Source of the DNA: Platynereis dumerilii | Taxonomy: Eukaryota > Annelida > Polychaeta > Phyllodocida > Nereididae | Length of the DNA: 64,000 nucleotides | Direction: 5' to 3' | Assembly: GCA_026936325.1 (NCBI GenBank) | Contig: JAPTHN010000003.1 | Span: 39,076,011-39,140,010 of the forward strand | Shown here: positions 37,900 to 49,539 of the stretch, piece after piece | How the letters are laid out: every line of letters starts with the position of its first letter | How positions within the stretch are numbered: the stretch's first letter is position 1 | Made by a program: the position numbers and the translations under genes | The notes under the pieces: generated by a model | Told to the model about the DNA's origin: nothing | The model's database searches: none | Seen by the model: the letters and a program-made list of their open reading frames with translations, nothing else

Positions 37900-39745
37900 G
37901 CATGGATAGACGGATTGGCAGACAGATAGGATAGATGGATAGGATAGATGGATGGGATATACAGTAGGATAGGATAGATGGATAGTATAAACGGATAGGA
38001 TAACCAGACAGGATAGATAGATAGATAGATGGAGGAATGGATTGACAGATGGATTGATGGATATATGGGTTGACAGACGGACAGGATAGACGGATGGGAT
38101 AAACATATAGGATAAACAGATAGGATAAACAGATGGGATAAACAGGTAGGATAAACGGGATAAACGGATAGGATAATACGGATGGGATAAACGGATAGGA
38201 TAAACGGATGGGATAAACGAACGGGATAAACGGATAGGATAAACAGATAGGATAAATAGAAACGTAGATAGATAGATGAATGAATGGATTGACGGATGGA
38301 TTGAATGATAGATAGATGGATGGATAGACAGATTGACTGACAGATAGGATAGATGGATAGGATAGATGGCTGGGATAAACAGATAGGATAGATGGATAGT
38401 ATAAACGGATAGGATAAACCGACAGGATAGCTAAATAGATAGATGGAGGTATGGATTAACGGATGGCTTAATGGATAGATGGGTTGACAGACCATGGCAG
38501 GTACTCCCTTGTACCTGCCATGGACAGACGGATAGGATAGACGGATAGGATAAATGGATAGGATAAACGGATAGGATAAACAGATAGGATAAACAGGTAG
38601 GATAAACAGGTAGGATAAACAGGTAGGATAAACGGGATAAACGGATAGGATAAACGGATAGGATAAACGGATAGGATAAACGGATGGGATAAACGGATGG
38701 GATAAACGGATGGGATAAACGGCTGGGATAAACAAATGGGATAAACGGATAGGATCAATGGATAGGATACACGGATAGGATAAACGGGATAAATGGGATA
38801 ACGGATTGGATAAACGGATAGGATAAACGGATAGGATAAACGGATAGGATAACGGGTAGGATAAAGGGGTAGGATTAACGGATAGGATAAACGGATATGT
38901 TAAACGGATAGGATAAACGGATAGGACAAGAGATAGGATAAATGGATAGGATAAACAGATAGGATAAATGGATAGGATAAACAGATATGGTAAACAGATA
39001 GGATAAACATATAAGGTAAACAGATATGATACACAGGATAAACGGACAGGATAAATGGATAGGATAAACAAATGGGATAAACGGATAGGATCAATGGATA
39101 GGATAAACGGATAGGATAAACGGATAGAATAACGGATAGAATAACGGATAGGATTAATGGATAGGATAAACGGGATAAACAGGATAACGGGTAGGATAAA
39201 CCGATAGGATAAACGGATGGGATAAATGGATAGGATAAACAGATGGGATAAAGGGATAGGATAAACAGGTAGGATGAATGGATAGGATAAACAGATAGGA
39301 TAACGGATAGGATAAACGGATAGGATAAACGGGATAAATGGGATAACGGATAGGATAAATGGATAGGATAAATGGATATGTTAAACGGATAGGGTAATGG
39401 ATAGGATAAATGGATAGGATAAACTGATAGGATAAACGGCTAGGATAAACAGATAGGATAAACAAATAGGATAAACAGATAAGATAAACAGGATAAATGG
39501 GATGAACCAGTGCTTATGGGGTACTGGATAAACGGATAGGATAAACGGATAGGATAAACAGATAGGATAAATAGATAGGATAAATGGATAGGATAAACGG
39601 GATAAACAGGATAACGGGTAGGATACACGGATAGGATAAACAGATACGATAAACGGAGAGGATAAGTGGATAGGATAAATGGATAGGATAAACGAACGGG
39701 ATAAACTGGCTAACGGATAGGATAAACATAGGATAAAACATGCGG
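37850..39745 (-). repeat. 1.9-kb minisatellite, 13-bp unit GGATAGGATAAAC
   Basis: It starts with a GATA tract (37858-37900) and passes through mixed GGATAGATGGATA units to a long array of GGATAGGATAAAC and variants (GGATGGGATAAAC, GGATAGGATAACGG). Since 13 is not a multiple of three and the unit has no stop codon on the minus strand, every minus frame stays open. That explains the 410-codon Tyr-Pro-Leu-Ser frame, which I do not regard as a gene. Non-repeat patches are at 38492-38523 and 39508-39530. Confidence 0.95.
38492..38523. repeat. Perfect 13-bp inverted repeat inside the minisatellite
   Basis: CCATGGCAGGTAC (38492-38504) and GTACCTGCCATGG (38511-38523) are exact complements separated by TCCCTT. 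It interrupts the 13-bp array and has no counterpart in the repeat unit. Confidence 0.85.
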
Positions 39746-41565
39746 GGCATGGGCGATGCTGTGCCATTATATGTGCTTGTTACAGGTGTTTTAAACACAG
39801 ACAGCAAACCAAGCAATGAGAAGCCCTTTTATATTCTTTGTCATGAACATGAAATTTCTATTTCCATTACAACAAACTATTTGTGGCTTGAATGATATTT
39901 GGATTATTACACTTTTAGACTGGCCAGTTTGTGAGAAGTTGAATATCTAATGTTCTCATACAGTGTTTTCTCTGTCTACAAGTTGACCGCTACTTGCTGC
40001 CACCTAGGGTGCAAAATTCGCGAGCTCCTGTGAGCGGTCAACAGAATTTGGATCACTGGAAGAAACCAGGACAGTGTGGAAGAAACCAGGACAGTTCCAT
40101 CATTTAGTGATGGTCTAGTTTATTTCCAAAAACTCTGCAAGTGTCTAATCTGACTTAGGTTGGCTTCAATTTTAAGCAGAATGCTTGTAAATACCAAAAT
40201 AAGTTGGAACTATTTTTTATCATGGAGGATGTATACATTGTAGCTCACAAATCTTGCCAGTATAGAGGGGTCCACTTGTGGCATGGACAAGACATTTTGC
40301 CAAGTGTAACACAGCTATTATGAAATTGTGAATTATATTGTTGTCCTATAGTTAATAAATCTCCATAAAGTAACAGAATTAATACAATTGAGCATTTTTG
40401 ATATCACAAAGCAAAAACATCGGCTTTGTATGGACACATGAATAAATGAGAATGCATTCTTTTTGGACCCTTTTCTGACCTCAATTTAACATGCACTAAA
40501 TGACATAAGTAGATTGAATACCATCAAGCTTCTGATGAGTAAAAATAATCCCTTTGACAGGCAAAGTGAATGCTGAAGTTTCAAAACTTTCTTTTTGTCT
40601 CATGATTTCCAAACATTTTCATTCAAGGCAGTGGACTGGATATTTGCAGCAACCATGCTTTGTGAAAGTAGTTTGGCGTAGTAATATGGACAGCTGTTGT
40701 TCGACCTGATCTGTGATCTGTCCAAAACAGATCAAATTATTGCTGACCCAATTCGATTTTCCAGGGACTGTCAGCATTCTGCTGCCACTTGACAGTTCCG
40801 AACAGAGACAGGTGTTTTCTTTTATCACTTGTCTTATATCGTCTCAAATCTTTATACACTTAGGCTATATAATTTTTTGAAGGAAACCTCTATGGGATAA
40901 TATTATGCTCCAGGTGTGCTTTGGGTATGGTCCCCAATCACTCAACCATGACAGTCATCGTTGAGTGGCTCCCAAGGTCATGCAGTGATGGAGCTACTGA
41001 GCATAAAGAGGGGCAAATATATACATGTACTTGATTTGTAAATTGTAGTCACAGTTACATTCGCTGTAGCATGAGTACCCTCCTAATATTGGAGGTAAAT
41101 TTGGGGGGTACTCCTGCTATAGGGAGAGTATATCTGCAAGGCCAACTTCCTAGTGGCCCCCTCCAGAAACTCAAGAAGCTCCACCCCTGCAATACACATA
41201 AGTTGATGACAAATAGCACTTGGCTGATTCTTTTTGCCCCTTTAGTTAGTGACCTCCACTGTAAAATCTTTCCTCATATGGAGCTTATAACACTGATCTG
41301 AGGTGGTCCCTACAAAAAGCAGGGAGGAGGTGACAGAGTAAGGATGGAACGATGATTGGGTTTTTGGGTCCACAATCCATGCACAAGGATACACTGATTT
41401 ATACAAAACGGGACACATTGATGAGGCAAAGGATGAAGCATCTGTCCAGGAAGTAGGAATAAATGGATGATTGAAGTGCAAGTTCATATTTACTCATTTC
41501 TAAAATTAAATAAAATGTTCAGGTTAAAGCTGTCTGCTTATTTTGCAGATTACATGGGGGGGAAA
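39746..41565. other. Non-coding stretch after the minisatellite
   Basis: No gene recognised. There is a 20-bp tandem duplication at 40057-40096 (TGGAAGAAACCAGGACAGTG-type, two units). Frames of 69-81 codons occur near 40619-40828 and 41071-41487 without known motifs. Confidence 0.4.
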
Positions 41566-41785
41566 GGGTTGGTCTGGTGGTAGCATGCTAGCCTGGCAAT
41601 AGCTGGTTCCAAGGTTTGAATCCAACTTTTTCCCGGTCACCTGGGCGTATGTTGGACGGCTGTTTCAATCCTTTGCCACTTTGCCTTGGCCTCCTCTTGT
41701 TCTAATTAGCCCGCCAAGTGCATAAATACAGGACATAAAGCCCCAATCATCCATTCATCACTTGCAAACTGCAGCAGGCAGCCTT
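41566..41785 (+). mobile_element. SINE, second family, with tRNA-like head
   Basis: TGGTCTGGTGGTAGC (from 41570) resembles box A, and GGTTTGAATCC (41613-41623) resembles box B, at the usual spacing for a tRNA-derived promoter. The body contains CACCTGGGCGTATGTTGGAC and AAGTGCATAAATACAGGACA, shared with the module copies at 8300, 21170, 29060 and 35130. This is the copy with the clearest head. Confidence 0.6.
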
Positions 41786-42749
41786 GTCAGGCAGAACCTT
41801 TGGTTAATCTCTGTTCTCCACAGTTTAAAGTTATAACAAACTTAGACTACTATACTCATGAAATTACGAAGAGTCTCTGTCCAAAGTTTTTGCCTCTTCG
41901 TCTACATTTGTGTTAACCAATTTTAAATTTGGCAGGAGGGGTTAAATTGTCACTCCGGGGCCACCAGTTATATGGATTAAAATGTAAAGAAGATCAAAAA
42001 GACATAACTGTAAAACTTCAAAAGCGAATGGTTGCAAAAGATAAAGTCTGGAAATTTTGTGGCTGCCCCCTCGCCCCCGCAACATCCAAAACTGCCGCAT
42101 AATTGACATATACCTGGTTTTTCTTGACCTTATCACTAAGGTGATACCTGTGGGTCTATGCATTTTACTCCACAGCAATTTTTCTTGCGAGCGAAAGAAT
42201 GCTTTTTTTGTCACAATTTTAACATTAAAAGTGGAAACAAGCTCGTTTTTTATTATGATGTGTTGAGCAAACTTTTGTTCCAAAATCATGTGTTGACCAA
42301 ACATTTGTTTCACTGAAATTCTAGAGCCCCCCTTCCCTATCATCTGGTCAGCCCCTCAAATTTACGCCATCACAGTTTGAGATCGCTAATTAATCTATAA
42401 ATTTATAAGCAGTTTTGGGAGTCAGTGAACCTTGACTAGTCTAAAGACTAAAGCGCGGTTGGTGAAAGGTACTTAGTTAAACCAGGTTTAAAGTAGTTAA
42501 GACCAGGTCTAACTGTTAAAACTATGTTGGTGAAATCGGCCTTACCAAATATTGCTTTGCTTGTTTAGAACTTTATTTTTCTTTGATTCATCAGTTTGTG
42601 GTGGTATGTTTCAGGAAATAAGAAAAGCTGCATGAACTAATTGTGTTTGTAAAATCCACAGAAAGTTTCTGTTTATGTGATTATGAATGGACGAATTAAA
42701 GTTTATTCTATATTATTCTGTTCTATTCTGTTCTAAAAATATGCCAAGG

Positions 42750-45480
42750 GTTCCAAGTTCCATGAAATAAATCACATGATTATTGTCGCTCCCAAGGTAA
42801 ATAATACATAGTTTCACTATTTTCTTTGATGCATTGCAATCTTTTTGGGCAATAGCACTTTGTTGTGTGAATTCTTGATGCATCTTTAATGTTTATTGAA
42901 AGAGATTGATCAGTGAACAGAACATTTCGCCAAGCAGCAATGTTGTGCGGAGAATGATATCTCAGGCTGATAATGTCACTTCTGCAATGCCACTTGAATA
43001 CGGAACAGCTATTTACAAGATGTTATGCAAACAAATGTTCAGTGGTTAATGGAGATCTATCAGAATTCCAGAAGAGATTTTCAGTTAGAATTTTGGCTGG
43101 AATTGCATAAACCACAAGCACCGTTTAGTTTTTCTAAAAAGGGACTTATTTAGCTACACATTAACATTATTACATGAACTAATCGAATTTTCATTGTCAT
43201 TATGATGCATTATATGGTTTTATAACTTGCACACCCTATATCTTTATCTTCAGCTGAATTACATCAGGCCAGACAGGCATTCACAGTTTACAAATATTTC
43301 AAGGAATCTCACAGGGTATCTGACCAATTACTGTCTAAAATTTCCCCCATCTTAGGAAGAATGTTGCTTTTTTAGTAAAGCTGGATGCGCTGTGCACATT
43401 ACAGAACTCCGTTGTCAAAGAATCAGTTGCATAATTTTTGAGAATCAAATAAAATAAAATAAATTGTATTAATAATCGGCAAATACATCAGATAAAGACA
43501 CAGGATTTTACATCCAACATTGTTAACAGAAATAACAGAAGCAGAAGATGTGACTAAAAACATTACTTTTTTTTTTTTTTTTTTTTTATTGACGGCAAAT
43601 ATCATATTTGATATAATTGTCATAAAAATTGGTAATACAAAATCACATAATATCATTATATTAACAGGTTCCAGCCACAGGAGTTAACAAACACAAGAAT
43701 ACATAAAGCAATTAAGAATATTAATTGTAATTATAATCTACATACATTGATTTTATATAAAAATAAACCCCAAACCTATAATAAACAGTATCGCATCAAC
43801 ATAGATATTTATAAATACACATATCAAAATGGATATTTAGAAATACAGATTTACAACTACACTTATGCGAAAGAGACATATTAAAATAATGAAACATTTG
43901 GTTTAGAAGACACAATAACTGTGGTATCACCATGTATATATTATCAAATTATCATATTCCTGTTCTAGTAATATAGGCCTATCAATAAACACACATTTGT
44001 GCAGTTAAAATAGAAAATAATAAAAAACAGTGGCAGCAGTCAATATATACAGGCATGAGATAGTCACAAAATTTTAAGATATATGTGTATGTGGGTACAT
44101 GCATGTATTCATAAACTTCCACAAAACCATGTGTCGATGTAGGATATAGTTTGTTTCAAACATCAGCTCCAAGGAGAAATTTTCCTAGACATCTTAACAT
44201 TTCGGGTTCTTACTGTAGACTAAAAACTGACTAAAGTTAAAAGAAAAAAAATTAAAACCTAGTGGCACACGGCACACTGGCATTCTTCGCAATCCAATTG
44301 GTTTATTAAGCTTCAGGACACAGGTATGAGCTTTCATTGCAGATGTGTTTTGGCGGATTATTCCAAATTTTTAGGGGAAGTATCTTGAAACCATTTGTGA
44401 CAGTGCCATATTCGACGGTCTTTGTCCTTGGGACGTTCAATCCATTTTTATCCGTTGCCGTCAGTAGCCCCAGTCCACCTTGCTAACCAAGTCTTTTGGC
44501 AGAATGTCATTCAAAATCACAAAAGTTTCTATGGCAATTAATCTAATTTTTTGAAAGTTTAGAGTACAGTATTTGAATGTTTGCCTTTTCCAAGCAGTTG
44601 TTCATATGAACTTTTAAAGTCTTTGTACTAACATTTAAATGCTCGGAAATGTAATTTTTCTAATTTAGTTGAAGTTGACTTTGAAGTTCAAACAAAAGTG
44701 CAACACTATTGGGCAAAAACCAAAATTTGCCATGATGAAAGAGAAGTATAAAGACTTTCTACCCCAAGAGTTAAATACTAATCTCGACCAAACATTTATC
44801 TGTTGCAAAACCTTAATACAAAGCTTGCTAACATGATCATCAAAGCTTAAACTAGAATCTATAGTAACTCCCAGTAGATTAACCGATTTTTCACTTGTAA
44901 TATCAGCATCTTCAATATGAAAAATAACACTTTGTCAAAACTAATCAGTGACTTATTTACATGTGTAAGTATAATTTATTTTGTTGTCCTCCGATGTACA
45001 TCTAAAGAAAGTGAAACTGCAAAATAGAACATGATATGTGTAGGTGAAACAGTGGTATACACTTTTATACTTCAAAACATGTGAAGAATCTTTCATTAAA
45101 GACTATTATAAGCGCTTGAAAAGATATACATCATTATAAATCTTGGAAACTTGAAATACCTTCACAAGCACTTTGTATTTCAACATAAGTGTGTGTAATG
45201 TATGGACAGAACATGACAAGGCATCATATGATACTGCGTATGAGCTTCAAAAGAAACTCAATTAGGTGATCCCCTGTGATTATGCACTAAAAGCACCAGA
45301 AGCCGGGCAGGTATATACTTGCAACATGAAGGTATCCCTCTAATTACGGACTTGCTTATGAAGCAAAAAGGATCCTGTCATCTAGTGAGGTTGAGACAGC
45401 ACTGTAGCCAGACTATGGGGCAGTTTAATAACAGGTTCCGTGTAATTGAGAAGTCGTATGGCAGGCTCGAGTGTGCTTAG
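42750..45480 (+). repeat. Module copy D, partial
   Basis: From AAGGGTTCCAAG (about 42747) it follows module blocks matching A 9598-11060, broken by a LINE insert at 43443-44935. The block at 42895-43065 matches A 9905-10080 and the block at 45245-45410 matches A 10845-11000 closely, while the DNA between is more diverged. Confidence 0.75.
43443..44935 (-). mobile_element. LINE 3' part inserted in module D
   Basis: C1 reads continuously across this point (about 30115-30140). On the minus strand the insert shows SVNLLGVTIDSSLSFDDHV then SKLCIKVLQQINV (about 44913-44790). Further on comes VEYGTVTNGFKILPLKIWNN (about 44420-44350), conserved parts of CR1/L2/Jockey-like reverse transcriptase ends. 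Frames are broken between these parts, so it is dead. A 3' UTR follows, with AATAAA before an A-run (plus-strand T-run at 43567-43588) and a TTTAT-type tail at 43447-43465. Confidence 0.75.
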
Positions 45481-45810
45481 AAAAAATTTTCATGTATGCT
45501 CATGAATTTTTTTCCATATTGTCCAAGTTGCTGATTCACTAAAGTTGATGGTAACATTGGACAAGAGTCCAAATTGCATAGGCCTACTATGTCGTATGCT
45601 AATATCTCAGTTAAAAATATTTTAAAATGTCTGATTTATAAAATGTTTACGAAATCACTTTGGTATTAAAGTATCAATCAATCACCAAGAAATGGTAGCT
45701 GGGATAAACTTTTATTTTCTATTAAATGGTGTATAATTGTTTTATCATTTGAACCCGTAGAAAGTACTACATGTTTACTCTAAACTCATATGACTCGTTG
45801 TATTAGCAAT

Positions 45811-47005
45811 CAGACATGGGGTCAATTACTTTGAAAGTAATTAATTACAATTACAATTACATTGCAAAGTGCTCAATTACAATTACATTGCAATTACACC
45901 AGAAATTGAAAGTAATTAATAACAATTACAATTACTTTTGAAAAGTAATTTCAATTACATCCAATTACTTTACAATTACATGACAAAAAAAAATCTCAGA
46001 ACCTGTTTTAAATTCATAGTAACATTACAGAAAAATTCTGTATATAACTTGCTGTCTAGTTAAAAGTGCTGTATATCATGTTAGTAAATCATCCGTGACA
46101 TTGGTCCCTTTAAAGTCTATAGGCAAGTACACAGTCTTCAAATAAACCAGCTAGGTGCTGATGGGATGTAAAACACACCCACTAACTACACATGTACAAA
46201 GATGAAATGGAAGAAATGTGAAGAAGTCAATCATATAATGGCCGGCTTCTGTTATTGGCACTGTTAAATTTGGTTGGATTTGATCTGTTGACTTCATAAT
46301 AGAAGTATTTCTGGACAACATGACAGAACACTGCCATACAAAATTGTATCATGCATGACTGCTTTTCCTGTTCTATCAGTATCAGCTATTATCTAAATAT
46401 AACATAATTAATTATCCATGACATTAATTTTTCAAATAACTGATGAGCAGAGCATTGACTGTTGAACAATATAATTGTATCCAACTTTTTCTTTGCTTTG
46501 CCTCTTTTGGTCCTCAGCTTGTCTAATGTCATTCTCTTATCCATTCATATGTACTTCCATTGTTACAGCATTGTGTGTTACCAGATCAAGACTAGTATAG
46601 TACACCCCTATTGCATAATATTATGAATTGATAAGACACAACTTATCAATAATGAAACAAGTAGATATATTCCTCTTGTATCTGAATGGGAGAATATTAT
46701 CTTAGAGCCTATTGTTGCAGCATACCAAAACCAATTAATATGTGGTGATACAATCAAAAGAAAACCTGTAAGCGTAACTATCAGGTACTTTTTGATATGT
46801 TTTAGAAATAAATTGACAGATATGTAGAGTAATTGAGATGTAATTGAAAAGTAATTGAAATTTCAATTACTTTCCCAATGTAATTACTGCAATTACAAAT
46901 TACTTTCCACTTTTTGAGCTCAATTACAAATTACATTCAATTACTTAGAAAAATGTAATTAATTACACTCAATTACAATTACAAATTACAATTACCCCAT
47001 GTCTG
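45811..47005. mobile_element. hAT-type non-autonomous transposon with AATTAC arrays
   Basis: The termini are CAGACATGGGGT and its complement ACCCCATGTCTG. They are flanked by exact 8-bp direct repeats TTAGCAAT (45803-45810 and 47006-47013), the target duplication length of hAT transposons. Both ends carry dense AATTACAATTAC/GTAATTGTAATT repeats (about 45830-45980 and 46830-46995). The 850-bp interior has no coding frame. It ends 184 bp from the stop codon of the minus-strand IL-17 gene. Confidence 0.9.
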
Positions 47006-47188
47006 TTAGCAATTAAGTGAATAGAAATATAACACTGCTCATTAAATTATAAAAATGGGCCTTAGAGAAAATTAAATTGATTTGCAATTCAATATATCTG
47101 AGGTGTTCAGTAAGCTGCTTGGATCATATAGCATGTGAGAAAATAAATATATATTAAAATAATTAAACCGAAAGTTTGAGAATAACAA

Positions 47189-48822
47189 TTAAAATGCACA
47201 AACACAAGAAACTGGCACAGACGTCTTCTGGTAAACTTGAAATCCATTCTTGTTAACGGTAACGTCAAATGAGTAATAGTATGGAGTGCATCGAGCATTT
47301 TGTCCAAGATCAAGACACTGTCGGTTGCAGTCACACTCGGCTTGAATGATATTCTGAGGAATCCTGTCTGGGTCATAATCGTTTTGCAAATGCCACGGGC
47401 AGATGGATCTTTCATTGATGTGCGAAGATTCAGGATTGGATTCCAGGTAACAAAGTCCACTTGATTTGAATCGCAAGCTGCTCTCCTGAGTCTGAAGTAT
47501 TGATTTTGATTGGAGGATGGCTTTATCATGCAGGTCCTCATTCTTAAATGTGGAATTTGATTGGAGAAAGGTTGCATTGTCTCTATCCTCAGTCCTGAAG
47601 ACTGAATCTGATTGGACCAGAGATCTACCAGATCCAGCCAATGAGAGTGATTCTAAGTCATAACCAGCCAATGGCAAAGGTACAAACACATCATGTAAAT
47701 GTCCATTGTTGTCTTTTATGCACTTGTATTTGCCAGAATTTGACATTGAGATTTCTTCGTAGATTCTGACAGGTGCAACATTTTCATTAATTTCACTGTT
47801 GAGAGTACAACTTCCTCCATAGGCGGTGTGGAATGATCTGAGTTTGAGTTTGTTTTGCAGCAATGTTGAACCAAGAACATTGGACAAACAGGCTACAATG
47901 GTCATTACCTGCAAAAGAAATGTCAAAATAATTTCATGAGTAAAACTAAATCCATATATAATAGGGGGAACCGGGGCACTATGGGACGTTAGGGTTTTCT
48001 TGACCTGGCAAGGTATATTATGGCAATGCCATCATATCTTGCAATTTCACATCCTGATGTTTCTATCATTTTATTGACAAATTACATCCACATGTAGAAG
48101 TATGGTGAGGAAAAGTTTTGAGGCTTTCTCAATGCTTGTATGAATTTGATACAACGAAACAAACAGTTATGAATTGCTATTCCGATAAACACACTGGTGC
48201 CTGAGAAATTTTTTTTGTGTAAAAGTCATATTGGGGTCATTGGGACACTGAATACAGGGCTGATTGGGACGCTCCTTATATGGCAGAATGTTAAGTATCC
48301 TAGTCAACTGAATTAGCTGGGACAGCACATAATAGGTATACAGGCCACAGTGAATAGAGGCATGGTGGATTACCATGCTCTGTGAAAAATTCATCACAAA
48401 GCTCTGTGTGTTACTTACAAAGATGTTTAACTATTTGCACTACAAGGTCTATGTGAGCTTTATATGGTTTTATGCACTTCTTATTTGTAATATGTAGTGC
48501 ATATTAAGTGTTAAAATAATTTTTTAATTGATGGGACAGTCATGATCATAACTCACATTTTGCTGTCTGGCTGCAAAAGCACAGATGCAGTCTAATCTGT
48601 TGTGCCTTGGATTTAAACTCAATAGTATTGTTGATATTCATGCAAACTTCTGAGTTGTTCAGCGCTTTCAGCATTGAGCAAAATTAGTAGATATGAAAAG
48701 CGTCCCAATGTACCCCGGTTCCCCCAACTGATGCTTTGACCAAGACAGATCAAGTCTACCCTGCTTGAGAGATTAAAAGAAAAACTTACCATAACTGAGT
48801 TGACAGTTGAAGAATGGAACAT
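47189..48822 (-). CDS. IL-17 family cytokine, gene 1
   Basis: Exon 1 is 48822-48790 (11 codons) and exon 2 is 47908-47189; the 881-bp phase-0 intron has GT-AG ends. The protein is 250 residues. Residues 8-25 form the hydrophobic signal peptide (VNSVM joined to VMTIVACLSNVLGS), so it is secreted. Residues 108-158 are three 17-residue repeats. The IL-17 cystine-knot domain covers about 159-250, with NERSICPWHLQNDYDPDRIP followed by CDC and a terminal CVC. Eight cysteines (164, 181, 203, 205, 209, 218, 246, 248) match gene 2. Extra cysteines at 45 and 74 are absent from gene 2. An in-frame ATG at 48861 would add 13 residues, but it lies about 30 bp from the TATA box. The 48822 start aligns with gene 2. 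IL-17s bind IL-17 receptors with SEFIR domains. The family is known to be expanded in sea urchins. Confidence 0.9.
47964..48725. mobile_element. GGGGGAACCGGGG-ended TIR element inside IL-17 gene 1 intron
   Basis: The left end GGGGGAACCGGGGCACTATG and right end (complement) GGGGGAACCGGGGTACATTG are inverted repeats of about 25 bp that continue to GGGACG. The 762-bp element makes up most of the 881-bp intron 1 of IL-17 gene 1. A second, inverted copy lies at 62152-62972 and a partial one at 57739-57940. It has no coding capacity. Target duplication and superfamily are not clear. Confidence 0.85.
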
Positions 48823-48890
48823 TTCGTGAAGAGAGCAACACAAGGGCTGGCAAATATACAATGAGTGGATGAGGAGAGATGTTGAGCCTC

Positions 48891-48898
48891 TTTATATA
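48891..48898 (-). promoter_or_regulatory. TATA box of IL-17 gene 1
   Basis: TATATAAA on the minus strand lies 69 bp upstream of the chosen start codon. An ETS-like CTCTTCCTC (48916-48908) lies 9 bp before it, and two TTATC (GATA-type) motifs lie just upstream (48917-48928). Gene 2 has the same order of CTCTTCCT then TATA. Confidence 0.7.
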
Positions 48899-49346
48899 GT
48901 AGACAATGAGGAAGAGATAAGATAAGTATATCTGATGTAAAATGAATTTTTTAAAATGTACTTTGATTACTTGTTACAGGTCAATTTCCGTGACATTTAC
49001 ATATCGTTAAAATTATCCAGGTTAAATGAAATATCTTTTCAGATTTTCATGTGGGTTTTAGAAAGGACTGGAAAAGACTTAGTCCAAAAATAGATGATGT
49101 ATACATCACAACAATGTTCGCTTATGTTTATCTTTGAATGTACAGGAACTAAATAAAACATCAAAAGAAAATACATAGGTAGGCTATAGTTGTGGTAATT
49201 TGTATCGTTCAACAAGCAAGATAATTTACCGATGACAAGTGTTTCATTGATAATTGTATAAACAAGGATACAGTGTATGGCATAATGAGTCATGCAAGCC
49301 ATACAAAAGTTTGCACCAGTCAATTCAGGCAACGAGCTAAACATGT

Positions 49347-49537
49347 CAGTGGGGGATCCAGATGGGATAGTCTAGGGGGGACTGGGCTAGCCTACATTCT
49401 GGTATTAACGGGTCCATGCAAGCTTCGTTTCAGCATTCGCGGCCCCCGTTGCTCCAAATTCCTTCAAAATGTTATTTCCATCTCAGTGGTCTTGGGGGGG
49501 GGGGGCGCCTCCAAGGCGACCCCTGGATCCGCCACTT
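49347..49537. mobile_element. Short hAT-like MITE upstream of IL-17 gene 1
   Basis: CAGTGGGGGATCCAG on the left and CTGGATCCGCCACTT on the right are inverted repeats of the CAGTGGCGGATCCAG type. The interior is 190 bp with a G-run and no gene. An exact 8-bp target duplication was not found. Confidence 0.6.
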
Positions 49538-49539
49538 GG

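Noticed and set aside
37839-39071. 410-codon minus-strand open frame rich in Tyr, Pro, Leu and Ser
   Set aside because: It reads through a 13-bp minisatellite whose unit lacks stops in all minus frames. The other frames over the array are equally open, so there is no sign of a gene.
47107-47577. 156-codon frame overlapping IL-17 gene 1, and similar frames over gene 2 (53996-54325, 54359-54583)
   Set aside because: Alternate-frame shadows of the IL-17 exons; they look alike only because the two genes are paralogous.
48861-48861. Upstream in-frame ATG for IL-17 gene 1 (adds MYICQPLCCSLHE)
   Set aside because: It would lie only about 30 bp from the TATA box, essentially at the transcription start. 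Gene 2 aligns from the downstream ATG.
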